Shown piece by piece: positions 26,616 to 34,400 of a stretch of DNA of 64,000 nucleotides. The notes beneath the pieces were generated by a model, which ran no database searches, was not told the origin of the DNA, and was given only the letters and a program-made list of their open reading frames with translations. Both the position numbers and the translations under genes were made by a program. How positions within the stretch are numbered: position 1 is the first letter of the stretch; every line of letters begins with the position of its first letter. Source of the DNA: JAVBSX01 sp031549145 (GTDB lineage: Bacteria; Planctomycetota; Planctomycetia; Pirellulales; Thermoguttaceae); assembly GCA_031549145.1 (NCBI GenBank), contig JAVBQI010000095.1, positions 1 to 64,000 of the forward strand, in the 5' to 3' direction.

Positions 26616-26701
26616 AATACTAGCCCCAAGCGTGAGCGCGGGGTGATTGAACTCAATATGGATGTTGTTATCACCCCGCGCTCACGCTTGGGGCTAGTAT
26701 T
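26616..26701. repeat. Perfect 32-bp inverted repeat after the capsid gene
   Basis: 26616-26647 and 26670-26701 are exact reverse complements, beginning AATACTAGCCCCAAGCG and ending with its complement, around a 22-nt loop. It would form a very stable hairpin in the capsid transcript, possibly limiting read-through into the next genes or stabilising the 3' end of the mRNA. No T tract follows. Confidence 0.8.
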
Positions 26702-26729
26702 GGTTTTCTATCCTTCATTCTCCAATCTC

Positions 26730-26936
26730 ATGCAAGAACAACTGAAAATCATACGCCGACAAACGCTCGAGCGGATCGAAGAGCTGACCGCTCAACCGAA
26801 ACCGTCGTACACGATCGACGGGCAGTCCGTTTCCTGGACCGAATACTTGCGGCAACTGCAAGAGACCGTCCGCTGGTGCGAGACGACGATCGCCGCCCAG
26901 GAACCCTGCGAAATCGTTTCGCAGGGAAAAGTTTGA
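26730..26936 (+). CDS. Small conserved phage head-region protein
   Basis: This 68-aa protein, MQEQLKIIRRQTLERIEELTA.., contains the segment SYTIDGQSVSWTEYLRQLQETVRWCE, which I recognise from short proteins encoded between capsid and connector genes in tailed phages. It is mostly helical, and its function is undefined. Start at 26730, because the upstream in-frame sequence is the perfect palindrome. The connector gene follows after 43 nt. Confidence 0.6.
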   Translation: MQEQLKIIRRQTLERIEELTAQPKPSYTIDGQSVSWTEYLRQLQETVRWCETTIAAQEPCEIVSQGKV

Positions 26937-26979
26937 ACGAGGCTTCCCTCTCCCATCCTCTGTTCCCTCAACATTTCTC

Positions 26980-27624
26980 ATGCTCAAAGACGCTTCTCTC
27001 GATATTGCCGATTGCACGGAACCGGTCGTGTTTCAACGTTGTGGTTCCGAAGAACACTACGACATTGCCGCGGCCTTGAAACGGCATTCGAAACGGCAGG
27101 AACAACATCAAAATTTCCGGCTGATTCCACAGCAATGGTGTCACTGGTTTTTGCCGATCCGCGAACTGACTGCCGCTCCCCGGGCCGAGGACGAAATCCT
27201 CGACACGAAAGGCAACCGTTGGATCATCCGCTCCGTCGAGGAAACCAAAGCGACCGGCACTTGGAAGTGCATCGCCTACTATTACGACGTGCAATTCGGG
27301 CCGGAGGAAAGCGTCGACCTCCTCCGAAGGGAATCGGCGAAAACCCCGGCCGGCACCGAGGAAAGCCGCTGGGCGTTGTTGCAAAGCGGCATACCCGCGA
27401 AATTTTCCGGGCCGGTTTTGAAACGCGAGCCCTTCGCGATGGGCACCCAGGTCAGCAACCCCCAACCGATCGAAGAACGTTACATCCTGATTCGCAGCCC
27501 GCTCGCGTTGGAGCCCGACGATCGGTTTCGCGTTCCCGATGGTTCCTTATTCCAAATTCAAAAAATCGAATACCCGAGTTTACAAAACGGCTGGATCGAA
27601 ATACTCGCGACGAACATCGTTTGA
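26980..27624 (+). CDS. Connector/head-closure-like protein with an internal duplication
   Basis: The 214-aa protein contains two similar beta segments: residues 58-100 (LPIRELTAAPRAEDEILDTKG..WKCIA) and 168-211 (YILIRSPLALEPDDRFRVPDG..WIEILA). Both read as the 'xxDRIxxxDGxxWxIxxVE' pattern of head-closure or stopper proteins. Position after the capsid genes fits a head-to-tail joining role. I infer function from context and this pattern only. Confidence 0.55.
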   Translation: MLKDASLDIADCTEPVVFQRCGSEEHYDIAAALKRHSKRQEQHQNFRLIPQQWCHWFLPIRELTAAPRAEDEILDTKGNRWIIRSVEETKATGTWKCIAYYYDVQFGPEESVDLLRRESAKTPAGTEESRWALLQSGIPAKFSGPVLKREPFAMGTQVSNPQPIEERYILIRSPLALEPDDRFRVPDGSLFQIQKIEYPSLQNGWIEILATNIV

Positions 27625-27678
27625 TGAACGCGAGTTGAAAAAACCTGTCCTCTGTCCTCTATCCTCTGTCCTCTACTC

Positions 27679-28320
27679 ATGCAACCTTGGATTGAACAAT
27701 ATATGATTCCGATTCAGGCCTGTGCCGAATCATGCGCACGGGCCGAAGCGTTCGGCACGGCGCAAGAGGCCTGGGAACATTGGCCGACCGAGCATCTCAT
27801 CGACATCCTCAATCTCATCCGGATACATCCCGGCGGTCGTGCGCGACTCGCCGCGATCGCCGTGCGGCTCGTCCGCGAACAGCTCCCCGTTTTCGAGGCC
27901 GGGTTCCCCGGCGATTCGCGGGCTCGGGAGATTTTGGACGCGATCGAACGTGACCTCGAACCTGCCGACGACGACGATGCAAGCGAAGTCGATGCAAGTG
28001 ACGACGAAACGGACCGGCAACAACGGGTCGCTTTCGCGACGCGGCTCGCCCAGGAATCTTCCGCCGACCGGGAAGGATCGGCCGCCGCCTGCCTCGGCTG
28101 GGCCGTCCGTGCCGCAACACTCGCTCGTGCCGCGACGACGACCAAAGCGGCATACGAGGCCCTGCTGGAAACGATGCAGCATTACGAAGCGATCCGACAG
28201 CTCGCCGCCTTGGAAACCGGCCTCGCCCCGCCGACCGCCGATCAAATCAAACAACGTTATCGCGAAGCGATTTTAACCGTCGTCCCGAACAACCCCTTTG
28301 AGACGAGGGAGGCAGGCTAA
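27679..28320 (+). CDS. Helical protein of unknown function in the phage cassette (Imm5-like features)
   Basis: The 213-aa protein is almost entirely helical. LPVFEAGFPGDSRAREILDAIE and the later Ala-rich WAVRAATLARAATTTKAAYEALL recall the Imm5-type immunity domain and related phage-encoded relatives, but the match is loose. An acidic low-complexity stretch (PADDDDASEVDASDDETD) separates two halves. It is preceded by GTCCTCT words and overlaps the next gene's ATG by one base (TAATG), so it is co-translated with the FN3 protein. It could be a connector component or a protective gene. Confidence 0.45.
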   Translation: MQPWIEQYMIPIQACAESCARAEAFGTAQEAWEHWPTEHLIDILNLIRIHPGGRARLAAIAVRLVREQLPVFEAGFPGDSRAREILDAIERDLEPADDDDASEVDASDDETDRQQRVAFATRLAQESSADREGSAAACLGWAVRAATLARAATTTKAAYEALLETMQHYEAIRQLAALETGLAPPTADQIKQRYREAILTVVPNNPFETREAG

Positions 28321-29900
28321 TGGCAATTACATACGTTTATTATTGGATTAACACCAGATCAACCTGGAACGCCTCGGACTATGAGGGGGACAAGCAGACC
28401 GGGACGGATATTTATAAGGCTTGGTCGCTGACATCTGGCGGGTCCAGCTATAACGGCTATCCCGCAAGTTTGTCCAGTCAAGCGACCTTCGATCGCGGCA
28501 GCGGAACTTGCGATACCGTCGTCGCTCGCACGATTGGGGCCGTCAAACTCACCGGCTGGACCGGCGGGTTTATTTTTACTGGTGCATTGTCTTCGCCCGA
28601 CTGGACGATCCAGTCCGACGCGAGTTACATCTCCGGGACCTATCGGGCCCTTTGTACCGACACATGCGTTCTCGGCGGGGCGGCGAGCAAACTGCCGAGT
28701 TGGCTCGATTTCGGGACCAACACGACGCTCAAGGTGCAAAAGAGCGGCGTCGGGCTCGGCGGGTCGCACGGCGGTGCGATGATCGTGGTCGATGCGACGG
28801 TCGAAACGTTGCACTTGACGGTCGATTTGACAGCCAAAAACATCCGGATCGGCTCGGTCGACGGGGCGGAATTTCCGGTCGAAAATGTTACGACCAACGA
28901 CTTTGCGTTGACGCTGACCGAGCGGGTGCCGGAGATCGTTGTTCCGGATGCGCCAACCGGTGTAACGGCAACGGCGACGGGAGTGGACACGATTACGGTT
29001 AAATGGGATGTCGCACAAAATGCCTCAAGCTATTGGTTGTATTGTCGAGTGCAAGGTTCGACAGAATGGGTTTTACGCGGCGGAGGGACACCTCCCTACA
29101 TGTATCTGGGCGGTCTTTTGCCGTCGACGACGTATGAGTTCTACGTCCTGGCTCTCAGTAAGAGTGGCGGTAGGGCGAATTCCGTCGTGGTGCAAGCGAC
29201 GACGAAGACACCAGTAGTAGCTCCGGCGGTCCCGACCGAAGTTGTCGCGATTGGTGTCGCGACGCACGACATCGCGTGGGAGTGGGTGCTGCCTGATGAT
29301 GCGACGGGAAGCATCGTGCAGTACCGAAAGCAAGGAGAGGACTGGTCGCCGGAGATCGCGAGTCCCGTGAACAATTACGCGACCATCGGATTGTTGCCGG
29401 GAATGACTTACGAGTTCCGTGTTCGCACTGTTCGGGGGAACGATTTATCGGATTGGTCCGGTATCGTGAGCGCGACGACGCTCGAAGCGGAGCCGTTGCC
29501 GCACGTCCTTTCCCTGGAAGAGCGGATTCAACGGTATTGGGAAGAGACGTTCCCGCTCGAATCGCGAATCTCCGTCAAGCGGCTCTCGACCGGGCCGACG
29601 ACGCGAACAGAGCGGCCGTTTCTCAATTTGATCCGGGGCGAATCGAAGGCCGTCTTGCCGAGCAATTTTTACGATTCGCCGCATGAGATCGCGTTTCGTT
29701 TGGAATTGCATCACGATTCGTTCGAGACGGGAACCGATTTGGCCGAACTCGTTCGCACACAATTGGACCGAGCGCGGTTGAGCATCGAGGGCGAACCGGC
29801 GACGTTGCTGCTCCTGACGCAATCGAAATACCGTTGCGAATCGGAAAACCACTGGGTCTTCGTCCTCGAATTCCGGGCGCTGACATCCGGTTGTTGCTAA
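28320..29900 (+). CDS. FN3-containing phage protein with tail-terminator-like C-terminus
   Basis: This is a 526-aa protein. Residues 1-200 are beta-rich and Gly/Thr-rich (possible repeat or fibre-like fold). Two fibronectin type III domains follow (about 205-295, PDAPTGVTATATGVDTITVKWD..; about 300-390, VPTEVVAIGVATHDIAWEWV..). The last about 125 residues (LEERIQRYWEETFPLESRISVKRL.. ..HHDSFETGTDLAELVRTQLDRARLSI.. ..FVLEFRALTSG) resemble tail completion or terminator proteins. Such a fusion is unusual. It has no signal peptide. Confidence 0.6.
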   Translation: MAITYVYYWINTRSTWNASDYEGDKQTGTDIYKAWSLTSGGSSYNGYPASLSSQATFDRGSGTCDTVVARTIGAVKLTGWTGGFIFTGALSSPDWTIQSDASYISGTYRALCTDTCVLGGAASKLPSWLDFGTNTTLKVQKSGVGLGGSHGGAMIVVDATVETLHLTVDLTAKNIRIGSVDGAEFPVENVTTNDFALTLTERVPEIVVPDAPTGVTATATGVDTITVKWDVAQNASSYWLYCRVQGSTEWVLRGGGTPPYMYLGGLLPSTTYEFYVLALSKSGGRANSVVVQATTKTPVVAPAVPTEVVAIGVATHDIAWEWVLPDDATGSIVQYRKQGEDWSPEIASPVNNYATIGLLPGMTYEFRVRTVRGNDLSDWSGIVSATTLEAEPLPHVLSLEERIQRYWEETFPLESRISVKRLSTGPTTRTERPFLNLIRGESKAVLPSNFYDSPHEIAFRLELHHDSFETGTDLAELVRTQLDRARLSIEGEPATLLLLTQSKYRCESENHWVFVLEFRALTSGCC

Positions 29901-29929
29901 CACGAAAACACATTTCTCTTGAAAACATC

Positions 29930-30772
29930 ATGTCTTACCAGGAAATCGGCGGCTCACCGAAAGAGCAATACACATGGGAAACGTTCAAGGCCCAACGGGA
30001 ATTTCTCGTTCCCTGGGAAGAACGTGAGGAGTTCGCCCGGACGGTGATCGGGACCGCCGCGGTTCCCGCCCAATCGAATGGCCTCGCTTATCCGGGCCGG
30101 GATAAGGCTGTCGCCGTCCGGCTGAAAATGGAACCGCTCGATCCGGCCGCGATCGGCCTCGGCCCGCTCGAAGATTTGCAAACGGAATTGCCGCATTACG
30201 AAGGGTCGTTTTTGAAGGCGACCGTCTATTACGAAACGGTCGAGGAAGACAGCCGGAGCGATTTGCCGGATGTGCCCACCGGAAGCTGGATCACGTACCG
30301 GATGTCGATTGGCTCGATCGAAGAGATATTGCGACTGTCCGATTGGAAATGGGGAGACGATCCGAATCTGCCCGTCGCCGCCGATTTGACAGGGATCAAA
30401 CGGATTCCGATCACGGAACACATTCTCACTTGGAAGCAGGTCGTGTCTCCTCCCTGGTCCGCGATCTCACGGCTGCAGGGGAAGCTCAACGCGGCGACGT
30501 TTATCGGCTGCGAGCCGGGAACGCTGCTGTTCGACGGAGCCGAAGGGTACAAACTGTATTATCACGGAGATTCGGTCGACGACACGCCGTCCCCCTACAC
30601 TTGGGAAATCCGATACGTTTTCCGCGAGAAGGCAATCAAGTCGGACGGCCGGGTGTTCGGTTGGAACCATTTTTTCCGCGAGCAGCCTGCCGGTTGGAGC
30701 CCGCTTCTCAAAGACGGTGAGCCGATGTACGACAGCGGAAACTTCAACGAACTGTTCGAACCCGAACCATAA
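29930..30772 (+). CDS. Structural protein of unknown role, last gene of the phage cassette
   Basis: The 280-aa product has alternating beta segments and aromatic-rich motifs (ITYRMSIGSIEEILRL, YTWEIRYVFREKAI, GWNHFFREQPAGWSPLL). It lacks recognised domains. The position right after the FN3 protein suggests a neck or tail component. It ends only 59 nt before the end of the convergent tgt gene, so the cassette stops abruptly without tail tube, tape measure, baseplate or lysis genes. Confidence 0.5.
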   Translation: MSYQEIGGSPKEQYTWETFKAQREFLVPWEEREEFARTVIGTAAVPAQSNGLAYPGRDKAVAVRLKMEPLDPAAIGLGPLEDLQTELPHYEGSFLKATVYYETVEEDSRSDLPDVPTGSWITYRMSIGSIEEILRLSDWKWGDDPNLPVAADLTGIKRIPITEHILTWKQVVSPPWSAISRLQGKLNAATFIGCEPGTLLFDGAEGYKLYYHGDSVDDTPSPYTWEIRYVFREKAIKSDGRVFGWNHFFREQPAGWSPLLKDGEPMYDSGNFNELFEPEP

Positions 30773-30831
30773 AAAAGAACCGGGGACGAAGCACCGCGCA
30801 GTCCCCGGACGACGTTTTGAAATCGCGCAGT

Positions 30832-31965
30832 CTACCCCACCGGCTCATGCCCGCGGCTCCAGCCGTCAAGCCGTTCGCGGTAAAACCGTTCAAAGGTGCC
30901 GAGCTCGATCGCCTTTCTCGCCCGGGCGACGAGCCGCTGGTAATAGGTCAAATTGTGAATCGCCAAAAGCATGGGCCCGAGCATTTCTTTCGCGAGGAAC
31001 AGGTGCCGCAAATAACCCCGGCTCCGCTTGCAGGCGGGGCAAGGGCAATCGTCCTCAAGCGGGCGGGGATCCCGTTCGTATTTCGCGTTGCGGATCCGGA
31101 TCGGGCCGTGATCGCTGAAGCCCATTGCATTGCGGCCGTTGCGGGTCGGCATCACGCAATCGAACAGGTCGATCCCCCGCAAGATGCCGTTCAAAATGTC
31201 TTCCGGCTTGCCGACACCCATTAAATAACGCGGCTTCTCCATCGGCAGATGCGGGACCGTCGCCTCGATCATTTCGTACATCTGCTCCGGCGGTTCCCCG
31301 ACGGAGAGTCCGCCGATCGCGTATCCGGGAAAATTGAGCGAGGTCAGTTCCTCGGCGCAGATGCGCCGCAAATCCGGCTCCAACCCGCCCTGCACGATCG
31401 CGAACAGCGCCTGCTTCGGGTTGCGGGCCGCGTCTTGACAACGCTTCGCCCAACGGATTGAACGGTACATCGCCTCTTCGATCCGACCGCGTTCGCAAGG
31501 GAGGCCGACGACGTGATCCAACACCATCGCGATGTCGCTGCCGAGTTTTTCCTGAATCGCGATCGACCGTTCCGGCGTCAGATCGACGATCCGACCGTCG
31601 ATATGCGAGCGAAAGACCGCCCCGCGTTCGTCGATCTTGGCCATTTTCGCGAGCGAGAAAATCTGGAACCCGCCGCTGTCGGTCAGAATCGGCCCTGCCC
31701 AGCCGGAAAAGGCGTGCAGCCCGCCGAGGGCGGCGACGGTTTCCTCGCCCGGCCGGAGCGAAAGATGGTAGGTGTTCCCGAGAATCATCTCCGCCCCGCT
31801 CGCCCGCAGCGTTTCGATCTCGACACCCTTAACCGTGCCGAGGGTGCCGACCGGCATAAACGCCGGCGTCTGGACCGTTCCGCGCGGCGTCGAAAATACG
31901 CCCCGCCTGGCCGAAGAAGCATCGGAGCAACGCAACAGGTCGAAAGTGAAATGAGAGGAATACAT
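30832..31965 (-). CDS. tgt: tRNA-guanine (queuine/preQ1) transglycosylase
   Basis: The 377-aa product exchanges guanine-34 in GUN anticodons for a queuosine base. Catalytic Asp269 is in LFDCVMPTRNGRNA, the substrate Asp96 in DSGGFQIFS, and Asp150 in VLDHVVG. The zinc site is CPCPAC. The pocket residue that is Cys158 in the Zymomonas enzyme is Val152 here, while the residue equivalent to Val233 remains Val222. Val in place of Cys is the eukaryotic state, in enzymes that take queuine instead of preQ1. No queA, queC-F or transporter gene is in the window. Confidence 0.95.
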   Translation of the reverse strand: MYSSHFTFDLLRCSDASSARRGVFSTPRGTVQTPAFMPVGTLGTVKGVEIETLRASGAEMILGNTYHLSLRPGEETVAALGGLHAFSGWAGPILTDSGGFQIFSLAKMAKIDERGAVFRSHIDGRIVDLTPERSIAIQEKLGSDIAMVLDHVVGLPCERGRIEEAMYRSIRWAKRCQDAARNPKQALFAIVQGGLEPDLRRICAEELTSLNFPGYAIGGLSVGEPPEQMYEMIEATVPHLPMEKPRYLMGVGKPEDILNGILRGIDLFDCVMPTRNGRNAMGFSDHGPIRIRNAKYERDPRPLEDDCPCPACKRSRGYLRHLFLAKEMLGPMLLAIHNLTYYQRLVARARKAIELGTFERFYRERLDGWSRGHEPVG

Positions 31966-32589
31966 GAGAGCGGATGATTGAGCTGGCGAAAAAAGTGAAC
32001 GGACGCAAACAGCAGCCCGAAGCGTCAGCGCCGGGTTCGCCCCGCGTTTCCGTATTCAACGGCCGGGCACTCACGCTTTCGGCTCCGTTTGCGCACTCCT
32101 TTCTTGACGGGGCTTTCTCAGGCGAGGGGTCGGAAACAACACACCAAAGTTTAACCGCCGCAAATGGGATTGCAACCTCGAACGCGGCGTTTTCTATCGT
32201 TTCGATTTTCAACAATTTTTTCGCGGCATTTTCCGTGATTGTCTTTCCGGCCCCCTTTTCTTTGGCTATAATTTGCTTTTTGGTGATAATTCTGGTTATG
32301 TTTTGGTTCATTGAACCGTCTTTCTTCTTATCGTACCGTCATTCTCCATTACCGGTCTGTCCGTAAAATTTGGCCCTCGATTTTCAAGACGAAGCAAAGC
32401 GTCGTCTCAAAAATCGAGGGATCGCGAGTGTTAGCGTTGCAAACCGAAAAAATTTTTCGCGCAGACTAAAGCGTTTCAAACATTAGTGTACCGTAATAAT
32501 GCTTTGTAAAAAACGACCAACGGAAGCGTTGAAGCAGCACACGAATATTTGAAATGATCAAAAATTATTCCCGGAAAGGATATTGCCCT
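31966..32589. other. Intergenic region with repeats and a long palindrome, no gene
   Basis: It holds an AGCAGCCCGAAGCG-type inverted repeat (about 32010-32090, flanked by GCTGGCGAAAAAAGTGAAC) and a long palindrome at 32372-32424 (CCCTCGATTTT..AAAATCGAGGG with an inner AGACGA..TCGTCT stem). The rest is AT-rich. Open frames here are made of repeat sequence and I do not consider them genes. It separates the divergent tgt and oxidoreductase genes, so it should contain promoters; AAAGGA at about 32574 is the oxidoreductase ribosome binding site. Confidence 0.6.
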
Positions 32590-34128
32590 ATGTCGAAACT
32601 TACGCGTCGTCGTTTTCTGGAAGATTCTCTCTTTGCCGCCGCTTCGGTCGCCGCCGCGAGCTGCGCCGCCCCCCTGATCCAACCGACCCAGGCCCGGGCC
32701 CAGGTCTCGCCCAACGAAAGACTCGGGGTGATGATCGTCGGCTGCGGCGGTCGGGGCGGGGACCATATCAAATTTTACGCCTCCGATCCCCGGACGGTTA
32801 TTCTTTACCTCTGCGACCCCGACACACAGCGCATCAACGAACGCCGCATCGACGACGTTGCCGAACGGCAGGGCGGTATCCGGCCGAAAAGCATCCGCGA
32901 CATGCGGGAAGCCCTCAACGACCCGAACCTCGACGCGATCAGCTGCGCTTCGGCCAACCATTGGCACGCCCTCGCCGGAATTTGGGCGATGCAGGCGAAA
33001 AAGCATTGCTACATCGAAAAGCCGCTCTGTTACAACGTGCATGAGGGCAAAGCCCTGACCGCCGCGTCCAAAAAATATAATCTCGTCGTTCAAACCGGAA
33101 CGCAATGTCGTTCGAATCCCTCCAACATCGACGCCGTCGAGTTTACCCGCTCGGGCGGCATCGGCGAAGTCAAGTTCGCCCGCGGACTCTGCTACAAACG
33201 TCGGGCGGCGATCGGCCCGCTCGGGGACTACCCCGTTCCCCCGACGGTCGATTACGATCTTTGGAGCGGCCCTTCGATCATCGCTCCGGTCACCCGGCCG
33301 AATTTTCATTACGATTGGCATTGGCAGCGGCTTTACGGCAACGGCGATATGGGCAACCAGGGACCACACCAAACGGACATCGCCCGTTGGCATTTGGGGG
33401 TCGAGCGTTTCCCGAACTCCGTGATCACCTACGGCGGACGGCTCGGCTATCAGGTCGAGAAAAAAGACCCGAATTACGTCGACGCCGGCGACACGGCCAA
33501 CACCGAAGTCTCGATCTTCGATTACGGCGACAAGTGTATGGTCTTCGAAACCCGGGGATTGCCGACAAAGCCCCTCATGATTCCGGCGAAGGTTCAGGAA
33601 GAAAACGAAAAAATGGCCTCGGCGGGCGTCGGGGTGATCGTTTACGGCAGCAAAGGGTATCTCGTTCAGAGCGAATACAGTCTTTCCGTCGCGTTCGATC
33701 TCGACGGGAACGTGATCAAGGTTTTCCGCGGCGGCGGCAACCATTACGGCAATTTTATTGAAGCGATCCTCAAGGGGGATCCGAGCTTCGCCAACGCTCC
33801 TGCTCGTTGCGGTGCCCTTTCCGCCGATGTGAGTCATTTGGGCAACATTTCGTACTATCTCGGCGAAAAGAATCTCGTTTCGCCCGCCGAACTCAAGAAA
33901 CAGCTCTCCGATATCAAAAGTTTGGACGATAACGAAGCGACCTTGGCCCGCACGGTCGAGCATTTGGAATCGTACGGGGTCGATCTTGCCAAGACGCCGC
34001 TTTCGCTCGGGCCGTACCTCAAAATCGATGCCGAAAAAGAGGTTTTTGTCGACAATGCCGAAGCCAATGAAATGCTGACCCGACCCTACCGGGCTCCGTA
34101 TGTCGTCCCGGCCCCGGAAAATGTTTAG
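32590..34128 (+). CDS. Tat-exported Gfo/Idh/MocA-family oxidoreductase
   Basis: This 512-aa protein has a twin-arginine signal (MSKLTRRRFLEDSLFAAASVAAASCAAP). The Rossmann domain follows with VGCGGRGGDH, then the family signature YIEKPLCYNVHEGKAL, whose Lys is the usual catalytic residue of the family. The C-terminal beta-sheet domain has DYDLWSGP and NFHYDWHWQRLYGNGDMGNQGPHQTDIARWHLG, typical of the planctomycete secreted subgroup, thought to act on sugars in the periplasm. AAAGGA supports the ATG at 32590 over 32554. It is followed at once by a terminator-like hairpin and stands as a single-gene unit. Confidence 0.9.
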   Translation: MSKLTRRRFLEDSLFAAASVAAASCAAPLIQPTQARAQVSPNERLGVMIVGCGGRGGDHIKFYASDPRTVILYLCDPDTQRINERRIDDVAERQGGIRPKSIRDMREALNDPNLDAISCASANHWHALAGIWAMQAKKHCYIEKPLCYNVHEGKALTAASKKYNLVVQTGTQCRSNPSNIDAVEFTRSGGIGEVKFARGLCYKRRAAIGPLGDYPVPPTVDYDLWSGPSIIAPVTRPNFHYDWHWQRLYGNGDMGNQGPHQTDIARWHLGVERFPNSVITYGGRLGYQVEKKDPNYVDAGDTANTEVSIFDYGDKCMVFETRGLPTKPLMIPAKVQEENEKMASAGVGVIVYGSKGYLVQSEYSLSVAFDLDGNVIKVFRGGGNHYGNFIEAILKGDPSFANAPARCGALSADVSHLGNISYYLGEKNLVSPAELKKQLSDIKSLDDNEATLARTVEHLESYGVDLAKTPLSLGPYLKIDAEKEVFVDNAEANEMLTRPYRAPYVVPAPENV

Positions 34129-34160
34129 TGCAACGCCGATTGAATCGCGTTCGTAAAAAA

Positions 34161-34208
34161 GAGCCGTAAGTTACGTCGGAGTACCGACTACACTTACGGC
34201 TCTTTTTT
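34161..34208 (+). terminator. Hairpin terminator after the oxidoreductase gene
   Basis: GAGCCGTAAGT and ACTTACGGCTC form the stem, with an inner GTCGG..CCGAC pairing, and TTTTTT follows directly. The same hairpin recurs at the right part of 36525-36643, so this is a dispersed repeat that can serve as a rho-independent terminator. Confidence 0.7.
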
Positions 34209-34400
34209 CGCGATTGACATAACGGTTCGATCCTGTCGATTATTCCGTTCGCAACGAATAATTCTTTTGCGTAAAACTTTTGCGTAAAAAAAGAAAATTT
34301 TTCTTCTTTGTCATTCAGAAAAAGCTATTGTTGGGGAGCATTTATTATCGCACCCTTGAATTCGTGCCTCCAAAGGCCGGTTTTTTGACTGACAACGACC

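Noticed and set aside
31974..32366. Open frame of 130 codons between tgt and the oxidoreductase
   Set aside because: It begins inside the AGCAGCCCGAAGCG repeat and is made largely of repeat and AT-rich sequence.
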